From contig NW_020954608.1 of assembly GCF_900497805.2 (NCBI RefSeq), forward strand, positions 17,735,004 through 17,799,003: a stretch of DNA of 64,000 nt, given 5' to 3'. The position numbers and the translations under genes are program-made. Numbering within the stretch: position 1 is the stretch's first letter; each line of letters starts with the position of its first letter. The notes below the pieces were generated by a model, which did no database searches, was not told the DNA's origin, and saw only the letters and a program-made list of their open reading frames with translations. Of the stretch, positions 43,973-54,454 are shown one piece after another. The stretch is from Vombatus ursinus. Taxonomy: Eukaryota > Chordata > Mammalia > Diprotodontia > Vombatidae.

Positions 43973-44131
43973 AAAGCAAAGCCAGAAGGGATACTAAGAC
44001 ACTGATTGACCATGTCAATCCAAAAAAGATTGACACTGGGCTGTATCTAATAAGATAGAGTTTAATGGGGATAAGTGAAAAGTCTGACATTGATCTCACA
44101 AATCAATTTCACAAGATAAGACAGGAGAGGA
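43973..44131 (+). mobile_element. CR1/L3 LINE fragment, continuation
   Basis: 'aagatagagtttaatgggga', 'taagtgaaaagtctgacatt' and 'aatcaatttcacaagataag' match the CR1/L3 segment downstream of the palm domain (family 'gggataagtgcaaagtc'). Confidence 0.6.
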
Positions 44132-44338
44132 AGTAGAGGTAAAATGGTATCATGGAAAGAACCCTGGATCTGGAGTTGGGGGACATAGGCTCAAATCCTT
44201 TGCACTACCATTTACTACCTGTGTGATCTTAATTAAGTGGCTTAATCCTTATAGGCCTCATTTTTCTCATCCGTTAAATGAGAGAATTGGACTAGATAGC
44301 CACTGAGTTCCTTTCTAGCTCTACATATCTGAGCCAAA
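44132..44338 (+). mobile_element. MIR3/Ther-2 SINE, plus, near full length
   Basis: 'gtaaaatggtatcatggaaa', 'ccctggatctggagttgggg', 'acctgtgtgatcttaattaa', 'tttttctcatccgttaaatg' and tail 'cctttctagctctacatatc'. Confidence 0.75.
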
Positions 44339-46065
44339 AGAAATTGTAAAGCTTGTTGTTAAATGTTCAATAGCACCTATATACACCCCCCAAAATAGAG
44401 CAAATATACACACATTATAACAGTTTGCTTGCCAGTTCCAGTTCTGAACCTTGTAAGAAGTCTTTCTATACCAGGTCTCCAATTTCAAAGAGTTATGTGT
44501 TGATAGACAAACGACCAGCTGCAAAGCCATGTAAGCAAGAGGGAATCTGCTTCTCTTGTACAAGACAATTTTGCACAGGCCCCAAGAGCCACATGAATCC
44601 TTCCTTTGCTCCCCCTATCAACTGTAGTTCCCAAAGACCTCGAGGTATACATTTAGAAATGGAAGTGAGAGCAAAGTATCTCCTCACCCATTAAAACAAT
44701 AGAAAGCTCAAATTATAGACTGGGAAATGGGGAACAGAAAATAACACCTCAGAAGAGAAGCACCCTCAAGTATAAAACCACAGAGCCTGAATCACTGAGG
44801 GATACACCTTCCACCCTACTGACTCCTTTTGAATTCTGGTGCTTGGTTTTGATGTAAGTTGTAAGTGTAGGTAAGTTCAGTAACCTAGAAAGAGCACACC
44901 CTTGATGACTTCTGTAGAAGAAAAAAATGCACATTTGATTCAGGCAGCCTAAGTTTTGTTGCCTTGATCCTTCTCAGAATCCAATAAGTTGTGATGTATC
45001 CCTTTGAACGAAGTTCATCAACATACACGATTTGCATGTAGAGTCACTGTATTATTTCCCATAGTGTGAAAGTAGGCATATGATACAGAAGGCCAAACAA
45101 TGGTAGATGGGCACCAAAAAAAATTTCACCTCTCTGACCACAATTTACTAGCCCCCTGTCCTACAATAATTTTCTATGAAATTCTGAGGAGAGAAAGCAT
45201 CTGAGAGAGAAAGAATTACCCCTGGGTAAGGCCAGGTAGGACAGGACAGATGGGTAATTAGGCAATTACTTCAGTGTACTTGATTCTCAAAAAATCGACA
45301 ATCACCACATTTTTCTTTATGATTTGAGTATATAAAATGGTATCTATTAGAGCATGTTAAAGCAATAGCAACACTCCTTGGAAGGATCACATCACCATCT
45401 GTACTTTCATAATCTAGAATTGCTTACCACCAGTAGAAAACTCAGTCAGTGACAGTTTTATTGGTCTCTATTTCTGCCTAGTTTAACTTTCACATCAGAT
45501 GGATCCCAAGTTTCTAGAATAAATGGGCTGATGTTTTCTTTATAAAGCCAAAATATACTACTACTGATAAAAGAAAACATCCTGGCCTGTACTCTACAAC
45601 CTAAAACAATGCAACTACTCAGATTCTCCTGAAAATAATATCATACTGTCCTATTAATTCAACTTTGTTCATGTAGAAACAGATTATGAAGGTCAGGGTA
45701 TATCCCTTCTGTTCTTTTATCAGTCTAGTAGGGACAATAAGAGGATACCATGTAGTGCGGAGGCAGAAAAGAAGGAAGTAACACTTTGTGCTCTCCATGA
45801 GGGATTTCTTTGTGGTTCTCAAACTTTGACAGGTAAGCTAATTGCACTGGCACATCAGCTAGGCTATTTAAGAGAGTCCGGTAATGAAAAGGGAATTGGG
45901 GAACTCTTGGTTTGAACTGGTCAGTAGAGTGATGAGAGAACATTTGGTGAGTCAGCAGAGTGAGCTCTAATGAGAGTTCATGGTTCAGCTATAGCACCTG
46001 TGATACTGGAGCTTTTTCTCTGTCCTTTCTAACTTCAGATGGGTACAGATGGGGATGATGAGAAG
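44339..46065. other. Repeat-poor stretch, unassigned
   Basis: About 1.7 kb with no recognised family. Short frames on both strands at 44321-44694 and 45619-45943 lack identifiable domains. Confidence 0.4.
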
Positions 46066-46069
46066 AGGG

Positions 46070-46185
46070 TGTGATCACAAGTGCATGCTGAAAGACACAT
46101 AAATATGCAAGAGACCTTAGAAGCTATCATATCTCACTCCTTCATTTTACAGATAAAGTAGCGATCAGGTTGCATTTTAGATCCA
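46070..46185 (-). mobile_element. MIR3/Ther-2 fragment, minus
   Basis: 'gagaccttagaagctatcat' and 'tccttcattttacagataaa' match the reversed L3-like tail and core. Confidence 0.5.
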
Positions 46186-46434
46186 GCTAAGTGCTGTCTA
46201 TCTGAATTGTTTCTGCTGAATATACTTTCAATTTCTTGTCCCTAGATGAAGGTGCTTAGCAATGGGTATCAACTCAGTTTACAATAAAAATTATAGCAGT
46301 GCTACTATACAGTTGTATTTCACTTCTCCTGCCCTACAGTTTGGTAATGGTCATAGGTACAGAGAGTAGTAAAACAAGTGTAGAAGTTACAGGTGCTACA
46401 TGAAAGTAAGAATGCTATGGGCAAGCTATTCTGT

Positions 46435-46562
46435 GAGTCCACAACATTGAACTTGAAGGCAGGAGAGACCAGAGTTCAAATCTCACATTTGATTCTAGTT
46501 TTGTGACCCCAAGAAAATTATTAAATCTCTCAGTTTCCTTATCTGTAAAATAGAAATAATAT
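46435..46562 (+). mobile_element. MIR fragment, plus
   Basis: 'gaaggcaggagagaccagag', 'ttcaaatctcacatttgatt' and 'tcagtttccttatctgtaaa'. Confidence 0.6.
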
Positions 46563-46566
46563 TAGA

Positions 46567-46800
46567 AGTTGTTGTTCAGTTCTGACTCTTTGTAACCCAG
46601 TGGACTACAACATGCCAGTGTTGTACATGGGGTTTTCCTGGCAAAGATACTGGAGTGGTTTGCTATTTCCTTCTCCAGTGGATTAAGGCAGAGGTTAAGT
46701 GACTCACCTAGGGTCATACAGCTGTCTGAGGCCAGATTTAAATTCACAACTTCCTGACTCCAGGCCAAGAGCTCTTACCACTAAGCTACCGAGCTACCCC
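46567..46800 (-). mobile_element. CORE-SINE with RTE/BovB-like tail (Mar-1 type), minus
   Basis: 'gttgttgttcagttctgact', 'ctttgtaacccagtggacta', 'ctggcaaagatactggagtg' and 'ggttaagtgactcacctagg', then the reversed head 'ctaagctaccgagctacccc'. The stretch 'acaacatgccagtgttgtac' is closer to ruminant BovB-tail sequence than other copies here. Confidence 0.85.
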
Positions 46801-46824
46801 AACACTGGAAGTACTTATTTCAAA

Positions 46825-46975
46825 AGTCTGTCATCAATCAACCAATAAACATTTATTAAGTGCCTATTTCATGCCAGACATTGTACTAAGTGCTGGGGAT
46901 ACAAAGAAAGGCAAAAGACAGTCGCTGCCTTCAAGGAACTTACAACATAATAAAATCAAATGTGATATTGTACAC
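46825..46975 (-). mobile_element. L2 3' end, minus
   Basis: 'ataaacatttattaagtgcc', 'agtgctggggatacaaagaa', 'aggcaaaagacagtcgctgc' and 'cttcaaggaacttacaacat'. Confidence 0.8.
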
Positions 46976-47104
46976 AAATCACTATTAGAGTAATTATTAT
47001 ATAACATACATAATATGTCATATATACAATATTGTAATTGTTACTGTTGTTCTGTACTTTTTATAGCAATAAATATATGAAAGCCTTTAATGACATATTA
47101 ATTA

Positions 47105-47385
47105 TAGGGAAAACTAGTTGGCACAGAATATAGAGCCAGGTCTGGAGTCAGAAAGACTTGAGTTCAAATCTAGTCACAGACACTTACTAGCTGTATGACT
47201 CTGGGTAAGTCACTTAATCTCTGTCTGCCTCAATTTCCTCATTTGTGAAACCGGGATAATAACAGCAACTACCTCAAGGGGTGTTGTGGGGATCAAATAA
47301 GATAATAATTGCAAAGCACTTAGCACAGTGCCTGAAACACAGAAAACACTATATACATATTATTATTGGTTATTTTTATACCCCA
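47105..47385 (+). mobile_element. MIR (Ther-1), plus, full length
   Basis: 'ggagtcagaaagacttgagt', 'tagctgtatgactctgggta', 'tttcctcatttgtgaaaccg', 'ggtgttgtggggatcaaata' and 'cttagcacagtgcctgaaac'. Confidence 0.85.
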
Positions 47386-47437
47386 TGATTATTTTGAGGA
47401 TAATATTTATAACATGCTAAGTGCTATATGATGATAA

Positions 47438-47478
47438 GGATGATGATGGTGGTGGTGGTGGTGATGGTGGTGGTGGCA
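47438..47478. repeat. (GGT/GAT)n microsatellite
   Basis: Tandem GATGGTGGT-type units between two MIR copies. Confidence 0.9.
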
Positions 47479-47479
47479 G

Positions 47480-47720
47480 TAGTTAAGTGATAGAGCAGTT
47501 AGAACACTGAAACTAGAATCAGGAAGACCTCAATTCAAATCTTGCCTTAGAAACTACTAGATGTGTGACCCTGGGTAAGTTACTTAACCTCTGTTCTTCA
47601 TTTGTTAAAAAAAAAAATAGCATCTACCTCATAGCATTGTTGTGAAAATTGAGTGACATATGTAAAGTACTTTGTAAATCTTGAAGCACTATAAGTGATA
47701 GCTATTATTAATTATTTCCC
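47480..47720 (+). mobile_element. MIR (Ther-1), plus
   Basis: 'aatcaggaagacctcaattc', 'tagatgtgtgaccctgggta', 'catagcattgttgtgaaaat' and 'tgtaaagtactttgtaaatc'. Confidence 0.8.
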
Positions 47721-47880
47721 CACCAACATTTTGGGAACATTTGGAGGAGATAATCTTTGTTAGCCTGTGTTAGCTAGTCTTTCTAACTTGAAAACTTGCA
47801 ATAGTTTGGAGGTATGGGGGTTAATAGAGGCAGGAGAGGTGATTATGCTCTCCTATTCAACAGAAAATGCTCTCTAAATT

Positions 47881-48134
47881 AGGCAGCTAGGTCCTGTAGC
47901 AGAGAGAGTGCTGGGCCTGAAGTCAGGAAGAATCACTTTCCTGAGTTCAGATCTGACCTCAGACACTTCTAGCTGTGTGAGCTGGACAAGTCACTTAATC
48001 CTGTTTGCCTTGCTTTCCTGATCTGTAAAATGAGCTGGAGAAGGAAATGGCAAACCACTCCAGTATCTTTGCCAAGAAAATCCCAAATGGGGTCACGACG
48101 AGTCAGATATAACTGAAACAACTGAACAACAAAA
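47881..48134 (+). mobile_element. CORE-SINE with RTE/BovB-like tail (Mar-1 type), plus
   Basis: 'gtgctgggcctgaagtcagg', 'ccactccagtatctttgcca', 'aatggggtcacgacgagtca' and the tail 'aactgaaacaactgaacaac'. Flanks 'gctctctaaatt' (47869-47880) and 'gctttccaaatt' (48135-48146) match 10/12. Confidence 0.9.
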
Positions 48135-48344
48135 GCTTTCCAAATTGGTGATGTTGTGGTAATGCAATGGACACACCAGAGAAATGAGAGGCCACACCCA
48201 AAATGTATTTAATCTAGAAGTGAATATATTAAAAGATTTTTTTAATGAGAGATGACTGGAATATCAATGGTGAATCCAGTACTTGTTCTCTTAGCAATGA
48301 TTTTCAGATGCATTTATCTCATCTGAGTCTCTCTCTTTAGTGCC

Positions 48345-49270
48345 AGTTTCACATCACAGCTGTTGGACATCTGTAATTAGATGTCCTAGAGATATCTCAA
48401 ACTCAACATGTCCAAAACAGAATTTATTATCTTTCCCCCAAACTTCCTCTCCTTATGTTCTTACCCATTACTGTGGAAGGTACCACCATCCTCTGTTATC
48501 CAGGTTCATTTCAGTGCAATCCTTGACTCTTCACACAAACTCATCCACAAATCCATTCTTGGCAAATCTGGACATTTCTACCTTCACATTTCTCATATAC
48601 ATGCTTCTCTCTCCTCACCCAGTCACCAACACAGTACAGGACTTCATAACTTCAGGCCAGTTACGTGAGCATAATAGGTGGTCCCTTTGCCTCAAGTCTC
48701 TCCCAACTCAAGTCCATCCTCTGCTGAGGTGCCAAATTGATCTTCCTAAAACAAATATGTGATCACGTCACTAACTCAGTACCACCACCAACCCCAACTC
48801 AATAAACTTCAGTGATTCTCTATTATCTCCGGGATCACATATGGAATCTTCTGTTTAACTTTTAAAGTCCTTCACTTCCTACCTTTCCAGCCTTCTTACA
48901 TTTTTCTCCCTTTTATGCACTCTACAATCAAGAGACACTGGCCTTCTTGCTGTTTCTCACACATGATGCTCCCAAGCTTAGATTCCATTTTCCTCATCAC
49001 CTACATCTCCAACTTCCTTCAAGACTCAACTCAAATACTGCCTTTTGCAACAGGGCTTTTCCAGGACCCTCCACTGTTAGTACCTTCCCTCTCAGATTAT
49101 CTTCCATTTTTATTGTACATATCTTGGATGTACAACTTTTTCCATGTTGTCTCCTCATTAGAATGTGAGCTCCTTGAGAGTAGGGACCATATATTTTTTT
49201 TCTTTTGTATCCCTAGTATTTAGCATAGCTCCAGGGACATAGTAGAAATGCTGGTTGATTGACTGATTAC
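48345..49270 (+). mobile_element. L2 ORF2 C-terminus and 3' UTR, plus
   Basis: 'gagatatctcaaactcaaca', 'aggtaccaccatcctctgtt', 'cctcaagtctctcccaactc', 'ccaaattgatcttcctaaaa', 'ctcaactcaaatactgcctt', 'gtgagctccttgagagtagg' and 'gctggttgattgactga' give a nearly continuous 0.9-kb L2 3' end. The 140-codon frame at 48340-48762 is part of it. Confidence 0.85.
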
Positions 49271-49690
49271 TTCCCTGAATGAGAGATGTCCTTATTGGGC
49301 CTTTGGAATTCCCAAATCAAATCTCTGACAGCTTCCAAGATCGTTTAAAAATGTGAGGCCAGACCATTCAATGACAAAAACAAAATGTTCTTCTACATTT
49401 CTCCTGTTATATACAAAAATTTCTCATCTTTTGCGTGAGGAGTCATGTCATCAATTTTTTTTTTCACATTTTTAAAATCTGTACCTCATGAAGCCCAGGT
49501 ATAAAAGGTCAAATTAACTTGAAAATCTAAATAATAACAACAGTATTATTGAAACACTGAACAGAAACAAATTACTGAAGTCATCCAGTACCATCTAAAG
49601 TCAACCTAAATAATTCCATTTAAAATAAATGCAAAATTTTGTTCATACAATCTCTTCATTTTTTTTAATTGACCAAAAATTCTGCAATGA
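49271..49690. other. Unassigned sequence
   Basis: No recognised repeat or exon. Confidence 0.4.
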
Positions 49691-49693
49691 GCA

Positions 49694-49731
49694 AGTTCTG
49701 GTCAGGAGTGGACTCTCCAGGGACCAGAACT
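49694..49731. other. Short perfect inverted repeat (hairpin)
   Basis: 'agttctggtc' at 49694-49703 pairs with 'gaccagaact' at 49722-49731. Inner 'ggag' and 'ctcc' could extend the stem. It lies just before a faint L2-like terminus. Probably chance or a remnant of a foldback element. Confidence 0.5.
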
Positions 49732-49817
49732 GTAGCTGGCATATAATAAGAGTTTGGCAAATGCTTTTTGATTAATACAGTGATTCCCATACTCCATGAA
49801 CCCAAAATGTGTATGTG

Positions 49818-49993
49818 GGTTGATATATATGTATATATATATATGTATATACATGTATCCATATTATATGAACTTTCTATAAAAGTTAATAGTAAGCTTT
49901 ATTTATTCTTATTGAAACATCCAAATCCTTTATCAAGGGATTTTCTTTCTACTTCTTCCACTGCAGGCATGCTGAAACAGTTGGATATATGTG

Positions 49994-50034
<41 letters not shown>

Positions 50035-50170
50035 AGATACATATATACACATATATACATATACATACATATACATATATACATATCTACACATATATAG
50101 CATATCTATACACACATATATGCTGCAACATATACACATGCATTCACATATATGTGTATAATACTTCAAC
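49818..50170. repeat. (TA)n and (ACATAT)n microsatellites
   Basis: TATG/TA tract at 49818-49862 and a longer TA then ACATAT-type tract at 49988-50160, separated by about 125 bp. The 110-codon frame at 49768-50100 is a by-product. Confidence 0.9.
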
Positions 50171-50322
50171 CTTTCTCTCCTAACTTGTATTCACACTTGT
50201 GGGTGGCAAAAAGCAGCTGCTACCTTAGGGTTCAAGAGGATTACTCAGTAGCAACACTTAACATGAGTGCCCACTAACAATCAGCCAATGGGAATAATTA
50301 GTTTTTTTAAAAAGCATTTACT

Positions 50323-50473
50323 GGGGCAGCTAGGTGGCACAGTGGATACAGCACCAGCCCTGAAATCAGGAGGACCTGAGTTCAAATCCAGCCTCTGACC
50401 AAACACTTGGCACTTATTAGCTGTATGACCCTAGGCAAGTCACTTAACCCCAATTGCCTAGCCAAAAAAAAAA
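50323..50473 (+). mobile_element. CORE-SINE, A-tail type (WSINE-like), plus
   Basis: 'ggggcagctaggtggcacag', 'cctgagttcaaatccagcct', 'tagctgtatgaccctaggca' and 'acttaaccccaattgcctag' with a pure A tail. Exact 14-bp flanks 'aaaaagcatttact' at 50309-50322 and 50474-50487. The A-rich start of the flank fits an L1 endonuclease site. Confidence 0.95.
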
Positions 50474-50491
50474 AAAAAGCATTTACTAAGA

Positions 50492-50774
50492 AAGAACTAT
50501 GGAGTCTGAATGCAGTTCGAAGCATACTATTTGATCTCTTTTTTTTTTTCTTTTGTTGTTTTGTTTCTTCTTTTTCATGATTCCTCCCATTGGTTCTAAT
50601 ACTTCTTTACCACGTGACTAATGTGAAAATACATTTAATATGAATGTACATGTAGAGCCTATATCAGATTGCATACCTTCTTGGGGAGAAAGAAGTAGAG
50701 GGAAAGGGAGAAAATTGAAAATTCAAAAGCTTATGGAAGTGAATGTTGAAAACTAAAAATAAATAAATATTTTT
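50492..50774 (+). mobile_element. L1 3' UTR insertion, 5'-truncated, plus
   Basis: 'gagtctgaatgcagttcgaa', 'catgactaatgtg'-like 'cacgtgactaatgtgaaaat', 'cctatatcagattgcatacc' and the end 'agtgaatgttgaaaactaaa' are L1 3' UTR. Exact 17-bp flanks 'aaaagcatttactaaga' at 50475-50491 and 50775-50791 form the target duplication. Confidence 0.93.
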
Positions 50775-50791
50775 AAAAGCATTTACTAAGA

Positions 50792-51210
50792 TAGCATAAT
50801 GAAAACAAAAGCTACAAAAGATTCTCCTTAGACCTAAAGTTCACTCTCCCACAAATATCATCAATGAAAAGAGTAGCCTCATACTTAAGAGTTTTACAGA
50901 AGCAAGGCACACATGTAGGATAGACATGCAGCAGAAGCAATACACAATTTATCATATTGCCAGGCCTGAAAGTCCTTCCTCTCTTCACAGAATCCTTATA
51001 CAACTCCCTGTGCACAGATGGTCCATCTGGGTTCACAGTGTCTGCTCCTCTCTTTTCAGCTATGAGAGGTACAATTCATCAAAGCTGCTTCTCCCCTGAA
51101 GTGACTATCTCTGTATCTCCAGATTGTCTGTCTGGAAGGTAGGTGTCCCTACTCTCCACTGTATCTTGAATATTCCTGGAACTATGAACTCTTGAATTGC
51201 TAGTTAAGAA
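50792..51210. other. Unassigned sequence
   Basis: Short open frames at 50812-51142 on both strands; no domain recognised. Confidence 0.4.
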
Positions 51211-51214
51211 TATC

Positions 51215-51460
51215 TCTCTCTGAACAAGTTATTGCTAAGATAGGTTACAAAGAAAAAGAAAAAGCAGCCATGTGTCCTGCCCTCAAGGAACTTAAATTCT
51301 AATGAAAGAAACCACACATAAATAAATAGATTATATGGAAGATCAATACAATGGATGAAGGTAACCTTAGAGGGGAAGTCACTAGAAGCTATGGGAAGGG
51401 GTAAAGCCTCTAGCAGAAAATGGTGTTTGAGTTGATTTTGACATCTGTATTAGGTAGAAA
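51215..51460 (-). mobile_element. L2 3' region, minus
   Basis: 'tgtcctgccctcaaggaact', 'taaattctaatgaaagaaac' and 'aaccttagaggggaagtcac' follow the reversed L2 3' UTR. Confidence 0.6.
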
Positions 51461-51465
51461 ACATG

Positions 51466-51505
51466 TAAACACACAAACACACACAAACACACACACACAC
51501 ACACT
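51466..51505. repeat. (CA)n microsatellite
   Basis: 'acacaaacacacacaaacac' grading into a pure CA run. Confidence 0.95.
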
Positions 51506-51829
51506 GCATTAGGACAGAGAAATCCTTTCCTCAGCCTTTGCAGGGGTGTCCTCTACAGAGTATTTCTGAGTCTTAACTCCCTTAAATTTAATTTCTTTCC
51601 TATGGCTTAGCTATTTAAAGCTATATAAAGGTGAGTGTCATTTTTGCCATCCATGTAGTCACTCTCTAAAATTCCATTAGAGTAAGGTGTTGTTCATGCA
51701 TCTTAAAAGAGGAGCCACAGAAGACATTTTTATATTAGTTTAACATTTATTAACACTTCATTCTTGGCCTTCTAGGTTAAGTTGGTCAAATATAAATTCT
51801 TTTCTATGTTTATACATGTTTTCTACCTG

Positions 51830-52170
51830 ATGCATATATGGTCGATCTCAGCTTAAACACCATTTTCTACAGGAGGCTTTTTCCCTTCCTATAGCTTCTA
51901 GTGCTTTCCCCTCTAAGATCCATCTACTATATGTATTTAGTACAGGCCCTGGCTGAACTTGAGGACCTAGAGGGTTACATGTGGCCTCGAGGCCGAAGGT
52001 TCCCCACCCCTGATCTAGTATATATATCTATTTATTTACATGTTATTTCTTCTATTAGAATTTAAGCTCTAAAAGGGTAGGACATATTGCTGCCTTTTCT
52101 TTTGCTTTGTAACCCCAGAATTTAGCACAGTGCCTTGTGAATGGTAAGCAGTTAAATATTCTTGAATCCC
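51830..52170 (+). mobile_element. L2 3' UTR, plus, split by a hAT MITE
   Basis: 'ggaggctttttcccttccta', 'tagtgctttcccctctaaga', then a MITE, then 'tctatttatttacatgttat', 'agaatttaagctctaaaagg' and 'tagcacagtgccttgtgaat'. Confidence 0.75.
51943..52012 (-). mobile_element. 70-bp hAT (Charlie-like) MITE inside L2
   Basis: The right end 'tggcctcgaggccgaaggtt' + 'ccccacccctg' matches the terminus of the element at 7886-8068; the left end starts 'caggccctggctgaacttga'. Most of the interior is gone. Flanks 'atttagta' (51935-51942) and 'atctagta' (52013-52020) match 7/8. Removing the element and one flank rejoins the L2 cleanly. Confidence 0.85.
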
Positions 52171-52600
52171 TATTTTATTTTCAAAAGCAAAGAAATTGTC
52201 TTGTAAGGCCCTACTCCTTTATTGCAAGCAGTTTTAATTTTTATCTCCCTTCCCTCCCCACCTCTACCCCCACCAAGTGTTCTCATGTGAAACAATTTCT
52301 CTGAAAGGAGAGGGTGAATGCGGAGAGACAAACTTTAGCAAACCAAAGGGTTTTGAAATACTTGCTTTCTCATTAATAAATCTGTGCTTACAATAAAGGA
52401 GGCTACTTGGGATAGCAGAATGTGTAGCCATATACTCACTAACAATGTTTGACATTTCTATTTTGAACATCTGAGTGAAGTAGTATATTTTGTGGCAAAG
52501 ATTTTATTATCTATGCAAAGTCACAGATACAAACTGAAAGCCTTCTTCAAAGCAGGACAAGGCACTAGAGATTTAGCAAGCTATGAAGTTTAAACTATTT
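52171..52600. other. Unassigned sequence
   Basis: No recognised repeat or exon; (CAA)n follows at 52610-52627. Confidence 0.4.
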
Positions 52601-52636
52601 GTTAACATGTAACAACAACAACAACAATTATGATAA

Positions 52637-52862
52637 TAATAATAGCTAGCATTTATGTGGCATTTTAAGGTTTAAAAAACACTTTACACATATATTTCAT
52701 TTGATCCTCACAACAACCCTATGAAAAAGGTGCTATTATTATTTCCATTTTATAGATAAGGAAACTGAAGCTCAGAGATGTTAAGCAGTCATACAAACGA
52801 GGCAGAATTTTAACCCATGCATTCCAAGTGCAGAACTCTGTCTACTACATATTGCTACTTCT
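52637..52862 (-). mobile_element. MIR (Ther-1), minus
   Basis: 'aatagctagcatttatgtgg', 'tttgatcctcacaacaaccc', 'ttttatagataaggaaactg' and 'aactctgtctactacatatt'. Confidence 0.8.
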
Positions 52863-53096
52863 CCAAGAGTTCTCCTTGAAGATGAGGGTGAGGGATTGTG
52901 TTTGCATTACTTAGCAGAGAAGAGGTCCTTCCCTTAGAAGAGACCCAACAATATGCATAGGAAAAGGTAAGAAGCAGCTGATTTTGTTAAGGCCTCAAAG
53001 AAAGTAGCCTATTATGTAGCATGGGAATTATGTGTTTTCTTAATAAGGATGTATGCTCTTAGCCCCACACTTTACTAAGTTATTTCTTTTTTTTAT

Positions 53097-53334
53097 GGGC
53101 AGTTATATAGCATAGTAGATAGACTGCCAGGCCTGAACTCAGGAAGTTCCTGAGTTCAAATCTGGCCTCAGACATTTACTACCTGTGTGACTCTGGGCAA
53201 GTCATTTAATCCTGTTTGCCTCAACTTCCTCATTGGTAAAATGAGTTAAAAAAGGAAATGGCAAACCACTCCATCATCTTTGTCAAGAAAACACCAAATG
53301 GGGTCAACAACAACAAAACAACAACAACAACAAC
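53097..53334 (+). mobile_element. CORE-SINE with RTE/BovB-like tail (Mar-1 type), plus
   Basis: 'gggcagttatatagcatagt', 'gagttcaaatctggcctcag', 'actacctgtgtgactctggg', 'caaaccactccatcatcttt' and 'accaaatggggtcaacaaca' with a (CAA)n tail. Confidence 0.88.
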
Positions 53335-53384
53335 ACACTTATTTTAGGCCCGTATTTCACTAAGCTATCAAAAGCATCACCATA

Positions 53385-54165
53385 CTTCTAGTCATTCAGT
53401 TAACCTTAGATTCAACCTCAACTCCTCACTTTCCTATGTATGCTTTTAAAAATCTTTCTGATTTTTAAGTCTTATTGATTCTATCCCCTCGACATTTCTT
53501 CCATCCATCGCTTTTTCACCACTCACAGAGCTACCACCCTAGTACAGGCATTCATCACTGCTTACCCAGAATATTGCAATAACCTCCTAATGTCTTTCTC
53601 TTACTCAACACTTTCCCCTTCGATCCATCCTCCATTCAGCTGCCAAATTAATTTCCCAAAAGCTCAGGTCTGCTCATGTGACTATTCTACTCTATAAATC
53701 CCAGTGGCTCTCTATTATCCCTAGAGTAAAATATAGAGTCATCTGTTTAGCATTTAAAATCTTTCACAATATGGCCCCAAATAACCTTTCCAGGCTTATT
53801 ATAATCCCTTCAGATACTCTATGGTCCAGCTAAACTGCTTTTGTTGCTCTCCCTCACACATGACACTTCATCTCCTTTTTCTGTGCCTTTGACAGTTGCC
53901 GTCCCTTATGCCTTTAATATATTTGCCCTTCGTTGTTGCCTCTTAGAATCCATGGTTTCCTTCAAATTCAGTTCATGACCCCTTCTACATGAAGTATTTC
54001 CCAGTTCTCCCAGATGCTAGTATCTCCCCATCCCCAACTTAAAAAAAAGATAAAAGTGCTGTATTTAATTTGAATATATTTAGTGTATACACACACACAC
54101 ACACACACACACATACACACAAGTTGTCTGTCCTGTTGGAATGCAAATTCCTTGAGGAAGTGTGC
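53385..54165 (+). mobile_element. L2 ORF2 C-terminus and 3' UTR, plus
   Basis: 'tcaacctcaactcctcactt', 'accaccctagtacaggcatt', 'ttgcaataacctcctaatgt', 'atccatcctccattcagctg', 'ccagtggctctctattatcc' and 'tggttt'-'ccttcaaattcagttcatga' follow the L2 order. It ends around a (CA)n run. Confidence 0.8.
54088..54121. repeat. (CA)n microsatellite
   Basis: Uninterrupted AC run with one T near the end, inside L2 3' UTR. Confidence 0.95.
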
Positions 54166-54454
54166 TCTAAAGTACCAAAATATAAAAATGGTTATAAGTT
54201 AGGAAAGAGCTGATCAAAATTTTAATGCCCACAGAAGTAAGTTTCTGTGTAAGCTGTTCCAAAGATGTGTACTTATGTTGGACTAGGAATCTTATTTATA
54301 CATTAATAAATGGCACAAATTTTTGCTCCCCTTCAAGCAAAAGTTTGGTTATCTTCAGTCTTTCAGACATTTTTATATCAAGAATGTCTTCTTTAATATC
54401 AAATCCAGATTGTTCTTTCTTTTTGACCTCTTTGTAACATCTTACAGTGTTTAC

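Noticed and set aside
44425-44694. 89-codon open frame as a small gene
   Set aside because: No recognisable domain or splice context, and an opposing frame of similar length overlaps it; consistent with chance.
49694-49731. Perfect 10-bp inverted repeat as a microRNA precursor
   Set aside because: The hairpin is only about 38 nt, too short for a typical precursor, and it adjoins repeat-like sequence.
49768-50100. 110-codon open frame rich in Y, I and H
   Set aside because: It crosses TA/ACATAT microsatellites; composition is dictated by the repeat.
50323-50473. SINE heads such as this as tRNA genes
   Set aside because: The heads have promoter-like boxes but no cloverleaf with matching acceptor stem, and they continue into MIR core and SINE tails.
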